A stretch of 64,000 nucleotides of DNA from Amycolatopsis sacchari (lineage in GTDB: Bacteria; Actinomycetota; Actinomycetes; Mycobacteriales; Pseudonocardiaceae). Shown one piece after another: positions 41,460-49,154 of this stretch. Position numbers and translations under genes: made by a program. Location of the stretch: assembly GCF_900114035.1 (NCBI RefSeq), contig NZ_FORP01000006.1, positions 62,001-126,000 of the forward strand, in the 5' to 3' direction. Numbering within the stretch: position 1 is the stretch's first letter; every line of letters begins with the position of its first letter. Below the pieces are notes generated by a model. The model was not told the origin of the DNA, did not search any database, and was given only the letters and a program-made list of their open reading frames with translations.

Positions 41460-43469
41460 TCAGTCCCGCCAGACGGAGACCACCGCGGGACGGGCGAGCG
41501 AGTTCCCGCCGTCCGGCCAGTGCGAGGTCGGCGCGGCCGGCGTGCCGTTCTCACCCGGGTGCTGCACGGCCACGACGACGAAGTCGTTCGTGACCACCGG
41601 GCCGCACGTCTCGGCGCCGACCGGCACGGTGAGGAACTGCTTGACGTGCCCGCGTTCCGGACCCGCGACCGGCACCGAGAACAGGCCGTCGTTGGAGCCG
41701 AGCGCATTGCCGTCCGTGGAGATCCACAGGTTGCCGTACGGGTCGAACGCCACGTTGTCCGGGCAGGAGATCGGGCTGACCTGGTCCTTCGGGAACCCAC
41801 CGAAGTACGTGTCAGCCGTCTTCGGGTCCCCGCAGACGAGCAGCAGGCGCCAGGCGAACTTCGTCGACGCGGCGTCGCCCCAGGCCTCCTCCCACTCCAG
41901 CACGTGCCCGTTCTTGTTGCCGTTGCGCGGGTTCGCCTCGTCGGCGGCGGCCTTGCCCGCGGCACCGCGGTCGGTGTTGTTGGTCAGCGCGGCGTAGATG
42001 CGGCCGTTGACGGGGTTCGGCTCGATGTCCTCGGGCCGGTCCATCTTGGTCGCGCCCGCCTTGTCCGCCGCGAGCCGCGTGAAGACGTACACCTCCTCGG
42101 CGGTGAAGCCCTCCACGAAGGACTTGTCGCCGCTGGCGAGCGGGATCCACTCGCCGGTGCCGTCGAACTCGCCGTCGGCGGGCAGCTTGCCGGTGCCGTC
42201 GATGTCGCCGGGGTTGTCACCGGTGAACTTCGCGACGTACAGCGTGCCCTCGTCCAGCAGCGCCATGTTGTGCCTGCGGGCCAGCGCGCTGTTGCCCGGC
42301 TTGTACTTGCCCTTGGAGACGAACTTGTAGATGTAGTCGAAGCGCTCGTCGTCACCGGAGTAGACGGCGACCCGGCCATCCCTGGTGATCTTGACGTTGG
42401 CGGCCTCGTGCTTGAACCGGCCGAGCGCGGTGTGCTTCACCGGCGTGGAGTTCGGGTCGTTGGGGTCGATCTCGACGACCCAGCCGAACCGGTTGGGCTC
42501 GTTGGGCTCCTGCGCGACGTCCCACCGCTTGTCGAACCGCTCCCACTTGCGGGTGCTCGTGCCGGTGCCGACGCCGTAGCGCTTGAGCCGCGCCTGCGCG
42601 ACCGGGTCGGTCACCTTGTCCGCGTTGGCGAAGTACTGGTGGAAGTTCTCCTCACCGGACAGCACGGTGCCCCACGGGGTCACGCCACCCGAGCAGTTGT
42701 TCTGCGTGCCGCGCACGCGGCGGCCGGTCGGGTCGGCGGAGGTCTTCAGGTACTTCGAGCCGGCGGCGGGACCACGCACCTCGAACTCGGTGTTCAGCGT
42801 GATCCGGCGGCCGTAGCGGCTCGGCACGACCTTCAGCCCGCCACCGCGCTGCTTCTCGACCTGCACGACGGACAGCCCGTGTGCCGCCCACGCGACCTCG
42901 ACCTGCTCGCGGGTCGGGTTGTTCGCGTCGTACTGCGGGAACATCTGGACTTCGGTCGTGTACTCGTGGTTCACGACCATCAGCCACCGGTTGTGCCCGC
43001 AGCCGATGAGGCCCACGAAGTCGTTGTTGTAGCCGAACTGCTTGGCCTGCGCGGCCGCCGTCTGCTTCGCCGGGTCGAACTTCGGCGCGCCGGGCACCAC
43101 CGGGTCGCCCCAGCGGATCACGACGTTCTGCCGGAAGCCGCGCGGCACGACGAGCGCGTCAGCGGTGTTCGGCGCGACCGGCGTGAAGTCCGTGCCGGGC
43201 ACGGGACGGCCGGGCCGGGTCAGCGCGACCGGGGACGCGGCGGCCTCCGGGGCGGCGGTGCCGGACAGGGCGGCGAACCCGCCCGCGGCGGCGGCCATCA
43301 CGGCACCGGCCTTGAAGGCGCCACGCCGGGAGAGCACGTTCTTCGCGACGTCGCCGAAGTACTCGTTGTCGGAGGTGTTCGGCGCCTCGTGGGCACAGGC
43401 GTTGCCGCAGCGGTACTCGCAGGTCACCGGCGATCTGCCGGAGTGCGCGAACAGGGGCAGAGACAGCAC
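41460..43469 (-). CDS. PhoX-like phosphatase (DUF839), Tat-exported
   Basis: This 669-residue protein has an unusual 45-residue N-terminal segment with three cysteines (CEYRCGNACAHEAPNTSDNEYFGD), then a twin-arginine signal (LSRRGAFKAGAVMAAAAGGFAALSG). The remainder is the DUF839/PhoX six-bladed propeller with FGYNNDFVGLIG, VVNHEYTTEVQMFP, PWGTVLSGEENFHQYF and PEDIEPNPVNGRIYAALTNN. PhoX enzymes are calcium/iron-dependent phosphatases induced by phosphate starvation. GTG 43469 has GGAGG 4 bases upstream. Confidence 0.88.
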   Translation of the reverse strand: MLSLPLFAHSGRSPVTCEYRCGNACAHEAPNTSDNEYFGDVAKNVLSRRGAFKAGAVMAAAAGGFAALSGTAAPEAAASPVALTRPGRPVPGTDFTPVAPNTADALVVPRGFRQNVVIRWGDPVVPGAPKFDPAKQTAAAQAKQFGYNNDFVGLIGCGHNRWLMVVNHEYTTEVQMFPQYDANNPTREQVEVAWAAHGLSVVQVEKQRGGGLKVVPSRYGRRITLNTEFEVRGPAAGSKYLKTSADPTGRRVRGTQNNCSGGVTPWGTVLSGEENFHQYFANADKVTDPVAQARLKRYGVGTGTSTRKWERFDKRWDVAQEPNEPNRFGWVVEIDPNDPNSTPVKHTALGRFKHEAANVKITRDGRVAVYSGDDERFDYIYKFVSKGKYKPGNSALARRHNMALLDEGTLYVAKFTGDNPGDIDGTGKLPADGEFDGTGEWIPLASGDKSFVEGFTAEEVYVFTRLAADKAGATKMDRPEDIEPNPVNGRIYAALTNNTDRGAAGKAAADEANPRNGNKNGHVLEWEEAWGDAASTKFAWRLLLVCGDPKTADTYFGGFPKDQVSPISCPDNVAFDPYGNLWISTDGNALGSNDGLFSVPVAGPERGHVKQFLTVPVGAETCGPVVTNDFVVVAVQHPGENGTPAAPTSHWPDGGNSLARPAVVSVWRD

Positions 43470-43553
43470 AAGGCCTCCATCACTCAGTCAGGGGAACGCC
43501 CGTGACGTTAAGCAACGAAGGCCAGGTACCGACAAACTCCGGGTAAACAGCTC

Positions 43554-44771
43554 CTAAAGCTCTTCGCCCACCAAAGCCGCCCCTTCCGGCAGTTCCCGGA
43601 CGTCAGCGGACTTTTCGCGCACGAACAGCAGCCCGCCCGCGATCACGCACAGCACCGCCGCGACGAGGAACGGCGAGTGCGGCGAACCGAACCAGTCCGC
43701 GACGTGCCCGACCAGGGTCGCGGCGACCGCACCACCGAGCCAGCGGCAGAAGTTGTAGCCCGCGCTGGCCACCGGCCGCGGCGCGTCGCTGATCGACATC
43801 GCGGTCCCGGTGAACAACGTGTTCAGCAGGCCGGAGATCAGCCCGGACACGATCACCCCGACCACGACGACCGGCTTGCTCGGCACCGCGAGCACGAGCA
43901 TCAGCACCGCGTACCCGAGCACCGAGACCGCGGTGGCGTGCCGCTCGCCGAGCCGGTGCGCGAGTTTCGGCGCGAGCACCACGCCCGCGATCGCGACGCA
44001 CAGGCCCCAGCCGCAGAAGACCAGGCCGACGGCCACCGCACTCCACTCGAGCACGAACGGCGTCCACGCCAGCACCGTGAAGAACGCCGCGGTGTAGAGC
44101 GCCGAACCGATCGACGTGCGCAGCAACCCCTTGTGCGCCAAGGCGCGCAGCGGGTCGGCCAGCCGGATCTTCGGCCGTTCCTCGTCCGCGTCGCGGTTGA
44201 GGAAGATCGAGCACAGCACCAGCGCCGCGGCCATCAGCACCGCGGTGCCCATGAACGGGCCTCGCCACGAGATGCTGCCCAGCAGAGCGCCGAGCAGCGG
44301 CCCGACGGCGAGTCCGACGCCGAGCGCCGCCTCGTACAGCAGGATCGCGCCGGCCTGCCCGCCGGTCGCGGCGCCGACGATCACCGAGAGCGCGGTCGCG
44401 ATGAAGAACGCGTTGCCCAGCCCCCACACCGCGCGCAGCGCGACGAGCTGGGTGATCGACCCGGCGGCGGCACACAGCGCCGTCGCGAGCACGATCAGCA
44501 CGAGGCCGGTCAGCACTGTCCTCTTCGGACCGAACCGGGCGCTCGCGGCGCCGGTGATCAGCATGGCCAGCACCTGGACGCCGAGGTACGACGAGAACAG
44601 CAGGGTGACCTGAGACGCGGTGGCGTGCAGGCCCTCGGCGATGGACAGCAGGATGGGGTCCACCAGCCCGATGCCCATGAACGCGATGACCGCGGCGAAC
44701 GCGGTGATCCAGACCTGTTTGGGCTGGCCCTTCACCGCGTCCAGCAAGCTTCCGTGAGCGTTACCGCTCAT
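43554..44771 (-). CDS. MFS transporter
   Basis: This 405-residue protein has 12 membrane helices. The N-terminal half resembles 12-helix drug:proton antiporters: GIGLVDPILLSIAEGL, the loop-2/3 motif GAASARFGPKRTVLTGL and the motif C-like stretch GVGLAVGPLLGALLG. It probably exports small toxic molecules. It overlaps the upstream MarR gene by 11 bases and is likely repressed by it. Confidence 0.9.
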   Translation of the reverse strand: MSGNAHGSLLDAVKGQPKQVWITAFAAVIAFMGIGLVDPILLSIAEGLHATASQVTLLFSSYLGVQVLAMLITGAASARFGPKRTVLTGLVLIVLATALCAAAGSITQLVALRAVWGLGNAFFIATALSVIVGAATGGQAGAILLYEAALGVGLAVGPLLGALLGSISWRGPFMGTAVLMAAALVLCSIFLNRDADEERPKIRLADPLRALAHKGLLRTSIGSALYTAAFFTVLAWTPFVLEWSAVAVGLVFCGWGLCVAIAGVVLAPKLAHRLGERHATAVSVLGYAVLMLVLAVPSKPVVVVGVIVSGLISGLLNTLFTGTAMSISDAPRPVASAGYNFCRWLGGAVAATLVGHVADWFGSPHSPFLVAAVLCVIAGGLLFVREKSADVRELPEGAALVGEEL

Positions 44772-45219
44772 CGAGCACTTCCTCCTTCTTCTTGGCTGGA
44801 TCGATCAGCCGTCGCAGTGCCGGCAGCGCGGTGTCGATGGCCGCGCGCTCGGCGGGGTCCAGAGCGGCGAGGCGCTCCCGCAGGAACTCCTCGCGGGCCA
44901 CGATCAGCGCGTCGATGTACTGCCTGCCCGCCTCGGTGGCCTCGACGAGCACCGCCCGGCGGTCCTCGGGGTCGGCGGTCCTGGTCACGAGCCCGAGCCG
45001 TTCGAGCCGGCGCACCAGGTCGGTCATCGACGGCTGCCGCACCCCCTCCAGGTCGGCGAGCGCGCTCATGCGCCGCGGGCCGTTCGTGACCAGCTCGCCC
45101 AGGACGGAACCCTGGGTCAGGGTGAGCTGGTGTTGCGGGGTGAGGCGCCGGACCATGTAGTACAGGCGGAAGACGAGGGGCCGCAGCTCGTGGGCGAGTT
45201 CGTGCACTCCGGATGTCAC
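44761..45219 (-). CDS. MarR family transcriptional regulator
   Basis: This 152-residue winged-helix protein has the pattern LTLTQGSVLGELVTNGPRRMSALADLEGVRQPSMTDLVRRLERLGLVTRTADPEDRRAVLVEATEAG. It is the first gene of a two-gene operon with the MFS pump (11-base overlap). The start is GTG 45219. A palindrome immediately upstream is the likely operator. Confidence 0.93.
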   Translation of the reverse strand: MTSGVHELAHELRPLVFRLYYMVRRLTPQHQLTLTQGSVLGELVTNGPRRMSALADLEGVRQPSMTDLVRRLERLGLVTRTADPEDRRAVLVEATEAGRQYIDALIVAREEFLRERLAALDPAERAAIDTALPALRRLIDPAKKKEEVLDER

Positions 45220-45233
45220 TTAGCCAGTCTAAG
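45219..45233. promoter_or_regulatory. Palindrome upstream of the MarR-MFS operon
   Basis: CTTAG (45219-45223) and CTAAG (45229-45233) are inverted repeats 5 bases apart, overlapping the first base of the MarR gene, in an AT-rich stretch that likely holds its promoter. Confidence 0.5.
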
Positions 45234-45285
45234 CAATTTTATTTAGGGTGTCGAAGTAATTGGCCTCACAGGTACCGTGCTGGGC

Positions 45286-45921
45286 ATGGAAGCGGTGGTT
45301 TTCGACCTCGACGGCGTGCTCGTCGACTCCGAACGGACGTGGGACGAGGTGCGGCGCCACGTCGTCGCCGAGCACGGCGGGCGGTGGACCGAGGAGGCCA
45401 CCCGCGCCGTCCAGGGGATGAGCACCCCGGAATGGGCGCGGTACCTCGTCGAGGAGCTGGGCGCGAAGCTCACGCCGGAGCGGCTCGCCGAGGTGGTGGT
45501 CGACGAGATGGCGCGGCGCTACGCCGACGGCCCGCCGGTCCTGCCCGGCGCCCCGGAAACCGTCCGCGCGGTGGGTGAGCGGTACCCGGTCGCGATCGCC
45601 AGCTCGTCGCCGCCGGTGCTGATCAAGGCGTTCCTCGAAGCCACCGGACTGACCGGGCTGGTGCGCGTCGCCGTGTCGAGCGAGCAGGTCGCGGCGGGCA
45701 AACCGGCGCCCGACGTCTACCTCAAGGCCGCCGAGCAGCTGGCCGTCCGGCCGGAGACGTGTGCCGCGGTCGAGGACACCACGAACGGACTCCGCGCCGC
45801 GATGGCGGCGGGCATGGCCGTCTACGCCGTGCCGAACCCGCACTTCCCGCCGGACCCGGCGGTGCTCGCCGAGGTGGCGTTCGTGCTCAAGGACATCGCG
45901 GAACTACCCGGAAAGCTCTAG
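45286..45921 (+). CDS. HAD-superfamily phosphatase / beta-phosphoglucomutase-like
   Basis: This 211-residue protein has HAD motif I as VVFDLDGVLVDSE, motif II S in AIASSSPP, motif III K in AAGKPAPDVYL and motif IV as VEDTTNGLRAA. The helical cap after motif I is type C1, as in beta-phosphoglucomutase and small sugar phosphatases. TACCGT (45273-45278) is 7 bases before ATG 45286, so this start is favoured over GTG 45277. It is divergent from the MarR gene and shares 4 bases with the convergent TetR gene. Confidence 0.9.
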   Translation: MEAVVFDLDGVLVDSERTWDEVRRHVVAEHGGRWTEEATRAVQGMSTPEWARYLVEELGAKLTPERLAEVVVDEMARRYADGPPVLPGAPETVRAVGERYPVAIASSSPPVLIKAFLEATGLTGLVRVAVSSEQVAAGKPAPDVYLKAAEQLAVRPETCAAVEDTTNGLRAAMAAGMAVYAVPNPHFPPDPAVLAEVAFVLKDIAELPGKL

Positions 45922-46568
45922 AAACCCCGGTCCGACGCACGCAGCCGTCCGACCGGCGCGGGCTCCTCACCGGACAGCGTCGTCTCCGGCTCCGGCAGGC
46001 CGTACGTGCGGTACAACCACCGCCGCACCTGCTCCACCGGGTACTGCGGGCCGTACACGACAGCCTTGTAGATCACGCCTTCGAGGACGCTGCGCAGCAT
46101 GACCTCCTCGACTGCCGGGTCCTCGGCGCCGCGCCCCGCGAACAGCTCCCGCAGGCTGTCCTCCAGCAGGCTCAGCCGTTCGTCCTTGCGGGCCTCGACC
46201 TCGGCGAAGATCGGGTGCGTCGACGGTTGCACCACGAGGCTGAGGATCACGCCCTGCACCGGGAGGTTCTCGAGCAGCCCGCCGAGCACGCCGTCGATGA
46301 TCCCGGCCAGCCGCTCGTCCGGCGTCCCCGGCACGTCGACGACCGCCGCGACCCCGTCGAGGTAGGCGTCGATCAGCTCGTCGACCAGCAGGTGCTTGTT
46401 GGGGAAGTAGTAGGAGGCGAGCCCGCGCGAGACCCCGGCCCGCCGGGTGATCTCCGTGATCGTCGCGCCGTGGTAGCCCTTTTCCGCGAACACCTCCAGC
46501 GCCGCGGCCAGGATCTTCTGCCGCGACTCCGCCCGCATCTCCTCGTTCAGGCTGGCCGACCGGGCCAC
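45918..46568 (-). CDS. TetR family transcriptional regulator
   Basis: This 216-residue protein has the TetR motif AESRQKILAAALEVFAEKGYHGATITEITRRAGVSRGLASYYFPNKHLLVDELID and a C-terminal ligand domain ending in a Pro/Glu-rich tail. GTG 46568 is preferred because GAGGAG lies 6 bases upstream; GTG 46580 would add four residues. The target genes are not evident. A TGTACGTACA palindrome lies about 90 bases upstream. Confidence 0.9.
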   Translation of the reverse strand: MARSASLNEEMRAESRQKILAAALEVFAEKGYHGATITEITRRAGVSRGLASYYFPNKHLLVDELIDAYLDGVAAVVDVPGTPDERLAGIIDGVLGGLLENLPVQGVILSLVVQPSTHPIFAEVEARKDERLSLLEDSLRELFAGRGAEDPAVEEVMLRSVLEGVIYKAVVYGPQYPVEQVRRWLYRTYGLPEPETTLSGEEPAPVGRLRASDRGF

Positions 46569-46659
46569 CGCACTCCTCACACGCGAAAAAACCGGCGCTC
46601 GCCGGCAGACCCCCTCTACTCTGCCTGCCGGAGAGCACCGGAACCCGAGTGACTTTGAC

Positions 46660-46669
46660 TGTACGTACA
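46660..46669. promoter_or_regulatory. Palindrome upstream of the TetR gene
   Basis: TGTACGTACA is a perfect 10-bp palindrome within a looser GACTG...CAGTC symmetry (46656-46675), between the TetR gene and the end of ino1. It may be the TetR operator. Confidence 0.5.
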
Positions 46670-46730
46670 TCCAGTCGAGCACGCCGCAGCCCTCCCCCGG
46701 CCGGGTGAGGGCCGGAGGAGGAAGCGGGGA

Positions 46731-47822
46731 TCAGCGCTCGATCTCGCCGCGGATGAACGCCTCGACCGAGTCACGGGCCTGCGAGTCGTTGTACTGCACC
46801 GGCGGCGACTTCATGAAGTACGAGGACGCCGACAGCAGCGGACCGCCGATACCGCGGTCCAGCGCGATCTTCGCGGCGCGCACGGCGTCGATGATGATGC
46901 CCGCCGAGTTCGGCGAGTCCCACACCTCGAGCTTGTACTCCAGGTTCAGCGGCACGTCACCGAACGCGCGGCCCTCGAGCCGGACGTAGGCCCACTTGCG
47001 GTCGTCGAGCCACTGCACGTAGTCCGACGGGCCGACGTGGACGTTGGCCTTGCCCATGTCGCGGTCCACCTGGGAGGTGACGGCCTGCGTCTTGGAGACC
47101 TTCTTGGACTCCAGCCGCTCCAGCTCCTTCATGTTCTTGAAGTCCATGTTGCCGCCCACGTTGAGCTGCATGGTGCGGTCGAGCTGGACCCCGCGGTCCT
47201 CGAACAGCTTCGCCAGCACGCGGTGCGTGATGGTGGCGCCGACCTGGGACTTGATGTCGTCCCCGACGATCGGCAGCCCGGCGTCGGTGAACTTCTGCGC
47301 CCACTCCGGGTTCGACGCGATGAACACCGGGATGGCGTTGACGAACGCGAGACCCGCGTCGATCGCGCACTGCGCGTAGAACTTCTGGGCCGCCTCCGAG
47401 CCGACCGGCAGGTACGACACCAGCACCTGCGCGCCCGACTCCCGCAGCGCGGCGACCACGTCGACCGGCGCCTCGTCGGACTCCTCGATGGTCTCCTGGT
47501 AGAAGCGGCCGAGCCCGTCCATCGTGGGCCCGCGCAGCACCGGCACGCCCAGCGGCGGCACGTCCGCGATCTTGATGGTGTTGTTCTCGCTGGCCAGGAT
47601 CGCCTCGGACAGGTCGCGGCCGACCTTCTTCGCGTCCACGTCGAACGCGGCGACGAACTCCACGTCGCGGACGTGGTACGGGCCGAACCGCACGTGCATC
47701 AGGCCGGGCACGCGGGACGTCTCGTCGGCGTCCTGGTAGTAGTGCACCCCCTGCACCAGTGATGCCGCGCAGTTGCCGACGCCAACGATGGCCACCTTCA
47801 CGCGGCCGCTGTTGTCGCCCAT
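46731..47822 (-). CDS. ino1: Inositol-3-phosphate synthase
   Basis: This 363-residue enzyme is of the short actinobacterial type. It has the NAD-binding start [22 protein letters not shown] and the catalytic regions [21 protein letters not shown] and [29 protein letters not shown]. It converts glucose-6-phosphate to inositol-3-phosphate for phosphatidylinositol, mycothiol and related glycolipids. ATG 47822 follows AAGGAGAAA. It lies downstream of a PadR gene on the same strand, as in M. tuberculosis (Rv0046c-Rv0047c). Confidence 0.96.
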   Translation of the reverse strand: MGDNSGRVKVAIVGVGNCAASLVQGVHYYQDADETSRVPGLMHVRFGPYHVRDVEFVAAFDVDAKKVGRDLSEAILASENNTIKIADVPPLGVPVLRGPTMDGLGRFYQETIEESDEAPVDVVAALRESGAQVLVSYLPVGSEAAQKFYAQCAIDAGLAFVNAIPVFIASNPEWAQKFTDAGLPIVGDDIKSQVGATITHRVLAKLFEDRGVQLDRTMQLNVGGNMDFKNMKELERLESKKVSKTQAVTSQVDRDMGKANVHVGPSDYVQWLDDRKWAYVRLEGRAFGDVPLNLEYKLEVWDSPNSAGIIIDAVRAAKIALDRGIGGPLLSASSYFMKSPPVQYNDSQARDSVEAFIRGEIER

Positions 47823-47892
47823 GCCGGTTTCTCCTTCGGTCGTTTCTTGACAGGTCAGTGCTGCTCGTCAGCAGGAAAAGAGGTGCGGCCGC

Positions 47893-48456
47893 CTAGTTGT
47901 GCAGGCCGCGCTGTTCGGCTTGCTCGTGCGCGATCAGCTCGTTGAGCCAGCGGACTTCGCGCTCGCTGCTCTCGAGGCCGAGCCGGTGCAGCTCGCGGGT
48001 GTAGCGGTCGATCTTCTCCTCGGCTCTGGCCATGGCCGCCCGCAGGCCTTCCCTGCGCTCCTCCACGCGACGGCGGCGGCCCTCGAGGATGCGCATCCGG
48101 ACATCGGCCGGAGTCCTGGAGAAGAACGCGAGGTGCACCCCGAAGCCTTCGTCGTCCCACGTCTGCGGGCCGGCGTCACCGAGCAGCTGGGCGAAGTGCT
48201 CCTTGCCTTCGGCAGTGAGCTTGTACACCCGTCGCGCGCGCCGGACCCTCGACCTGGACTGTGGCTTCGCGTGCTCACCGACCTCATCGGCTTCCTCGAC
48301 GATGAAGCCAGCCCGCTGCAACCTCCGCAGGGTCGGGTACAGCGAGCCGTACGAGAACGTGCGGAACATGCCGAGCGTCTCGTGCAGCCGTTTGCGCAGC
48401 ACGTATCCGTGCATCGGCGCCTCGTGCAGCAGCCCCAGGATGGCGAACTCCAGCAC
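47893..48456 (-). CDS. PadR family transcriptional regulator
   Basis: This 187-residue protein begins VLEFAILGLLHEAPMHGYVLRKRL, then FSYGSLYPTLRRLQRAGFI (PadR winged helix) and a C-terminal coiled coil (RRRVEERREGLRAAMARAEEKIDRYTREL). GTG 48456 follows AGGGGGTG. It is the first gene of a unit with ino1 (70-base gap) and probably regulates it. An imperfect palindrome upstream is a likely operator. Confidence 0.92.
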   Translation of the reverse strand: MLEFAILGLLHEAPMHGYVLRKRLHETLGMFRTFSYGSLYPTLRRLQRAGFIVEEADEVGEHAKPQSRSRVRRARRVYKLTAEGKEHFAQLLGDAGPQTWDDEGFGVHLAFFSRTPADVRMRILEGRRRRVEERREGLRAAMARAEEKIDRYTRELHRLGLESSEREVRWLNELIAHEQAEQRGLHN

Positions 48457-48511
48457 GGTGCACCCCCTTCCGGGCGACAAACGACGTCATGCCGTCAACC
48501 TAACGCCCGAT

Positions 48512-48528
48512 TATATCGAGCCGATACA
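48512..48528. promoter_or_regulatory. Palindrome upstream of the PadR gene
   Basis: TATATCG (48512-48518) and CGATACA (48522-48528) are inverted repeats with one mismatch, separated by AGC, about 55 bp before the PadR start. The AT-rich half also looks like a -10 region. Confidence 0.5.
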
Positions 48529-48692
48529 TCGAAGTGGCGCAGATAACGATTCAGAACACCTGGGGTTCACTCGAACAGGGTGGTGAAGTTCACGCAGGAG
48601 TTATCGAACCGTCGGCGTGTTCCTCCAGCCCGCCCAGTTCTTTACCCAGAACAGCTCATGGCACCCCCACACGGGCCACGTACTCTGTCAGC

Positions 48693-49091
48693 GTGCAGAA
48701 GCAGCGACACGTCGTGGACTACGGCTTGCAACGCCGCGCGTTGCTGACCGATTTCCGCGCCGGTCGCCTCGGTAGGAAGGACGTCTGCGACGCGGACCCG
48801 TACCTGCTCAGGGCGGCGAAGTTCCACGGAGAGCCGGCCACGGCCGAGTGCCCGGTCTGCCTTTCGTCGTCCCTGATGGAGGTGTCCTGGGTCTACGGCG
48901 ACGAGCTCAAGCACGTCGCCGGATCCGCGAGGACGCCCGCCGAGCTGTCCCGGATGGCCGGGCTGTTCGGCGAGTTCACCGTCCACGTCGTGGAGGTCTG
49001 CCGGGCGTGCCGATGGAACCACCTGGTGCTGTCGTACGTCCTGGGCACGGGAACACCACACGGCCCGAGCAAGAGGACCGCCGGGCAGTGA
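48693..49091 (+). CDS. DUF5318 protein, putative zinc-binding
   Basis: This 132-residue protein begins QKQRHVVDYGLQRRALLTDFRAGRLGRKDVCDADPYLLRAA and has two zinc-type knuckles, CPVC and CRAC, about 55 residues apart. It is always found next to ponA1 in relatives (M. tuberculosis Rv0049), which suggests a link to cell-wall synthesis; the role is not known. TACTCT (48681-48686) is 6 bases before GTG 48693, a leaderless start. The upstream reading to 48534 is not coding-like. Confidence 0.88.
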   Translation: MQKQRHVVDYGLQRRALLTDFRAGRLGRKDVCDADPYLLRAAKFHGEPATAECPVCLSSSLMEVSWVYGDELKHVAGSARTPAELSRMAGLFGEFTVHVVEVCRACRWNHLVLSYVLGTGTPHGPSKRTAGQ

Positions 49092-49154
49092 CCGCAGGGA
49101 AACCGTGACCGCACCAGCGGCGTACCCCGAACCGCCGTTCTGGGAGGCTCATCC

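Noticed and set aside
45918..45929. CTAGAAACCCCG shared with the region upstream of the AAA ATPase
   Set aside because: This copy spans the stop codons of two convergent genes and lacks the other repeat elements, so it is probably chance.
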